DNA from: Mycobacterium sp. MYCO198283
GTDB lineage: Bacteria; Actinomycetota; Actinomycetes; Mycobacteriales; Mycobacteriaceae
Reading direction: 5' to 3'
DNA length: 64,000 nucleotides
Assembly (NCBI RefSeq): GCF_021213805.1
Contig: NZ_JAJQJI010000010.1
Location: forward strand, 1-64,000
In this document: positions 61,379 to 64,000 of the stretch, in pieces
Layout of the letters: each line of letters starts with the position of its first letter
Position numbering within the stretch: the first letter of the stretch is position 1
Translations under genes and position numbers: made by a program
Notes under the pieces: model-generated
Databases searched by the model: none
Told to the model about the DNA's origin: nothing
What the model saw: only the letters and a program-made list of their open reading frames with translations

Positions 61379-63063
61379 CGGCGGCGCACCCCGAACCGCC
61401 GCAGCACCTGCGGCTGCTCGCGACGCACCTCGCGGGCCGGGCGCTCGCCGTCGCCGAGAGCCCCGGCGCCGCCCACACCGACGGCCGCGTCGTGTTCGTC
61501 TCCGCCGGCGCGACGCCGGAGCGGCAGCGGCGCGAGGTGCTGCTGCACGCCGCGCTGCTGGGCGCGGGCAGCCTCGACCCGGCGCGGGTGGCGGCGATGC
61601 GCGGCCGTCCGTCGGTGGCGCGCCGCTACCTGGCCCTCGAGGGCCACCGCGTGCTGGCCGCGTTGGCGCCCCGCGTCCCGCTCGCCGCGGCGCTGAGCCC
61701 GGGCGACGCGCCGACCGCCGGCGCCGAGGAGTCGCTGCGCGTCGCCCGCGGCCGCACCCGGGTGGCCGATCCGCCGGATTGGTTCGGCGTCATCACGCCG
61801 TCGCGGCTGATCTCGGCACCGCCCGGTCCCGGCGGCCCGGCCACGGAAGCGGATCTGCAATTTGAGCTTCGCGGAGACGACCCGCTCGACGATGGCGAGG
61901 ACGGCGACCAGGACGACCAGCCGTCCGGGGACAGCCGGATCCTCAAGCTGTTCGAGAGCCCCGTCGCACTGTCGCAGGGATTGGCGGACGCGCTGCGCAA
62001 GATGTTCGGCAGTTCGCGGTCACCCGGCGACGGCGCGGCCGGCGCCGACATGCGCGTCCGCTCGGCGGCGCGGTCCGGTCACTGCGGGCCCGACGCCCGC
62101 CCGGCCCCGGTGCGGATCCGCTTCGCCGACGACCGCCCCGGCGCGACGGTGGGCATCGGCGGTGCGCGGTACCCGGAGTGGGATGTCTTCGCCGATCGCT
62201 ACCGGGAGCAGTGGTGCCGCGTGATCGACTTCCCGCTGCGCACCGACGCCGACGTCGCCGCGGCCGACGTCGTACGCGACGACGTCCTGCGTGCGCGGCT
62301 GGCGCGGGTGGGTGTGGGTCCCCGGGTGTTCCGCGCCCGCGCCGACGGTGACGAGCTCGACATCGAAGCACTGACCGGCCTGTTCGTCGACCTGCGCTCC
62401 GGATACTCGCCACCGGAGCACGTCTACCTCGAGCGGCGCCCGGCCGCCCGGAACCTGGGCGTGCTCGTCCTGCTCGACGCCTCCGGCTCCGCCAGCGATT
62501 CCGACGTCGACGGCCTCGCCGTGCACGAGCACCAGCGGCGGGCGGCGGGCGTCCTGGCGGCCACCCTGGAGGAGCTCGGCGACCGCGTCGCGGTGTACGC
62601 GTTCCGGTCGCAGGGGCGCGAGGCCGTCCACCTGCCCGCGATCAAGACGTTCGAGCAGCGGTTCACCGCGCGCGCCCGCGCCCGCCTGCACCGGCTGACG
62701 CCGTCGGGCTACACCCGGCTCGGCGCCGCGATCCGGGGCGCCGGGGAGATCCTCAAGCGCGACGCGGGCACCACGCACCGACTGCTGCTGGTTCTCTCCG
62801 ACGGCGTGCCCTACGACGCCGGATACGAGGGCCGTTACGCCGAAGCGGATTCCCGCCGGGCGCTTGCGGAACTGCGCGCCGACGGGGTCGCCTGCCTGTG
62901 TCTGACCATCGGCGCCGCGACCCGAAGCGATGCGCTGCAACGGGTCTTCGGCTCGGTGGGCTACGCCCGCGCCGCCACCCTCGCCCACCTCAGTCCGCGG
63001 ATGGACCAGCTGTTCGTCGCCGCGCTGCGCGAGCTGGCGGCACCTGCCGGCGCGGCCCGCTGA
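61375..63063 (+). CDS. NorD/CbbO-type VWA-domain protein
   Basis: A 562-aa protein: helical N-terminal part (about 1-150), an acidic linker (about 160-200), and a C-terminal von Willebrand A domain (about 360-555) with MIDAS motif LLDASGSASDS near 367 and VLSDGVPYDAGY. It is shorter than typical NorD. It should bridge the AAA+ ring to its client through the metal-binding VWA domain. GTG start overlaps the ATPase stop by 4 nt, a fixed-ratio arrangement seen in NorQD and CbbQO systems. Confidence 0.88.
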   Translation: MTAAHPEPPQHLRLLATHLAGRALAVAESPGAAHTDGRVVFVSAGATPERQRREVLLHAALLGAGSLDPARVAAMRGRPSVARRYLALEGHRVLAALAPRVPLAAALSPGDAPTAGAEESLRVARGRTRVADPPDWFGVITPSRLISAPPGPGGPATEADLQFELRGDDPLDDGEDGDQDDQPSGDSRILKLFESPVALSQGLADALRKMFGSSRSPGDGAAGADMRVRSAARSGHCGPDARPAPVRIRFADDRPGATVGIGGARYPEWDVFADRYREQWCRVIDFPLRTDADVAAADVVRDDVLRARLARVGVGPRVFRARADGDELDIEALTGLFVDLRSGYSPPEHVYLERRPAARNLGVLVLLDASGSASDSDVDGLAVHEHQRRAAGVLAATLEELGDRVAVYAFRSQGREAVHLPAIKTFEQRFTARARARLHRLTPSGYTRLGAAIRGAGEILKRDAGTTHRLLLVLSDGVPYDAGYEGRYAEADSRRALAELRADGVACLCLTIGAATRSDALQRVFGSVGYARAATLAHLSPRMDQLFVAALRELAAPAGAAR

Positions 63064-63069
63064 CGGCGG

Positions 63070-63672
63070 TCAGGCCGGGTCGGGCGCGAGGTCGCGCCGC
63101 AGCGCGGCCGTGTAGGCCCCGAACACCGCCCGCAGCGGCAGGGTGCGGTCGAGCAGCCAGGTGGTTTCGACACCGTTGATGAACGCGAGGATCTCCACGG
63201 CCTTGACGCACGGGTCGACGTCGGACCGGAACCGGCCCTGCCGCTGGTGGTGCTCGATCGCCTTGGCCACGATCCCGACGGCCGCCCGGTACCGCTGCGC
63301 GTAGCGGTCGTGCAGCGGCGCGTCGGGCGTGATGTTCTCCACCAGCAGCACCGTGAAGGTGCCGCCCAGGTCCGGCGCCTTTGCGATGCGCTCGGCCACC
63401 CGCTCGATCTCGGTGAGCAGATCGCCGCTGCGGCCGGCGCTGGCCGCGTCGGCGGCGTCGCGGGCGTCGAGGACCGCGTGCAGCAACTGCTCCTTGGACT
63501 CGAAGTGGTGCAGCAGACCGGCGGGGCTGACGCCGGCCTCCCGCGCTATCTGCGCGAGCGTCGTGTTCCGCCAACCGTGCTGGCTCAGCTGCCGCTGCGC
63601 CGCTTCGAGGATGCGCTGCTTGCGGTCCTCCCCCTTGGCCAGCAACGCCGCATACGGGCGCGCCGCCGTCAC
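63070..63672 (-). CDS. TetR-family transcriptional regulator
   Basis: A 200-aa regulator: HTH at about 18-65 (RILEAAQRQLSQHGWRNTTL, GVSPAGLLHHFESKEQLL), helical C-terminal domain with TFTVLLVENITPDAPLHDRY. GTG start at 63672. It is convergent with the NorD-like gene (6 nt between ends) and lies 31 nt after the amidohydrolase gene in the same orientation, so the latter may be cotranscribed. Confidence 0.85.
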   Translation of the reverse strand: MTAARPYAALLAKGEDRKQRILEAAQRQLSQHGWRNTTLAQIAREAGVSPAGLLHHFESKEQLLHAVLDARDAADAASAGRSGDLLTEIERVAERIAKAPDLGGTFTVLLVENITPDAPLHDRYAQRYRAAVGIVAKAIEHHQRQGRFRSDVDPCVKAVEILAFINGVETTWLLDRTLPLRAVFGAYTAALRRDLAPDPA

Positions 63673-63703
63673 CGGACCCCCCGACCCGATTTCTCGCCCT
63701 CCG

Positions 63704-64000
63704 CTACTGCTGGCCGGCGCCGGCGGTGTCGCGGTTGCCGGTGATCGCCTGGGCGTTGGCCTGGAAGTCGGCGAAGCTGCTGCCGCCGCGTTCCTTGTGG
63801 GCCGACAGCGCGCGGATGGTGACGTCGTGGCCTTCGGCGGCCTTGCGCAGCGCGCCGACGCGGGCCTGGTCTTTGGGGATGTGGGCGAACGGGTCGAAGT
63901 GGTACCAGCGCATCGCGTTCTCGTGGGTGATCTTGTTGATCTCGTCGTCGGGCACCTGGTAGGTGTCGAACACCGCGCCCAATTCCTCCGGGGCGCCGGG
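63704..64000 (-). CDS. C-terminal part of an amidohydrolase (TIM-barrel) family protein (partial)
   Basis: The last 98 residues of a protein whose start lies beyond the right edge; the frame is open to position 64000. The segment DDEINKITHENAMRWYHFDPF is the C-terminal pattern of Amidohydro_2 proteins (ACMSD-like decarboxylases/hydrolases), where NAxRxYxF-type motifs close the barrel. The catalytic metal ligands are outside the window. Substrate unknown. Confidence 0.75.
   Translation of the reverse strand, partial: PGAPEELGAVFDTYQVPDDEINKITHENAMRWYHFDPFAHIPKDQARVGALRKAAEGHDVTIRALSAHKERGGSSFADFQANAQAITGNRDTAGAGQQ

Overview
The window is high-GC actinobacterial DNA, and its gene content points to a fast-growing mycobacterium (Mycolicibacterium type). 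Supporting evidence: a single-chain FAS-I megasynthase overlapping acpS, a complete yrbE/mce operon, Mce-associated membrane proteins, LdtB, an MmpS-like protein, and gene order from about 0.3 to 30.3 kb that follows M. tuberculosis Rv2500c-Rv2525c as I remember it. Starts are often GTG or TTG. Many genes look leaderless, with a TANNNT -10 element exactly 7 nt before the start codon.

Left part (1-30.3 kb). At the edge is the 5' end of a probable 13E12-type HNH nuclease gene whose start codon lies inside a perfect SOS box. Next come the branched-chain acyl-CoA operon accD1-accA1-fadE19 and its divergent TetR regulator bkaR, with two palindromic operators between them. Two small membrane proteins follow, then a two-gene unit (asparagine-synthase-like amidotransferase and S9 peptidase) that is extra relative to the remembered M. 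tuberculosis order. The conserved order then resumes: MmpS-like protein, MFS transporter, SDR, HerA/DUF853 ATPase, orn, tRNA-His, ldtB, tRNA-Lys, DUF3618 protein, bcp, M20 peptidase, acpS, fas and an exported DUF1906 protein.

Middle part (30.3-43.8 kb). This is accessory: a MerR regulator divergent from an MFS transporter, several small secreted proteins, a ChaB-like protein, a DoxX protein, three tandem Mce-associated (Omam-like) proteins behind a 13-codon leader ORF, a DUF445/Abi-alpha-like pair, and a four-gene membrane operon. That operon has two paralogous multi-pass proteins followed by cytochrome-oxidase subunit III-like (NorE) and subunit IV-like (NorF) proteins.

Right part (43.8-64 kb). 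A 12-gene minus-strand polycistron runs aldehyde dehydrogenase, CaiB-type CoA-transferase, KAS-III-like/OB-fold fusion, thiolase-like protein, yrbEA, yrbEB, mceA-F, with overlaps or gaps of 12 nt or less throughout. A TetR gene precedes it. Divergent from that TetR gene are an AveC-like membrane protein, a NorQ/CbbQ AAA+ ATPase and a NorD/CbbO VWA protein. Another TetR gene and the C-terminal end of an amidohydrolase finish the window. The simplest reading is a lipid import module fused to CoA-activation and chain-shortening enzymes, next to an AveC/NorQD unit of unknown substrate. The most unusual items are the AveC-NorQ-NorD unit, the NorEF-like operon with paralogous partners, and the mce-catabolic polycistron.
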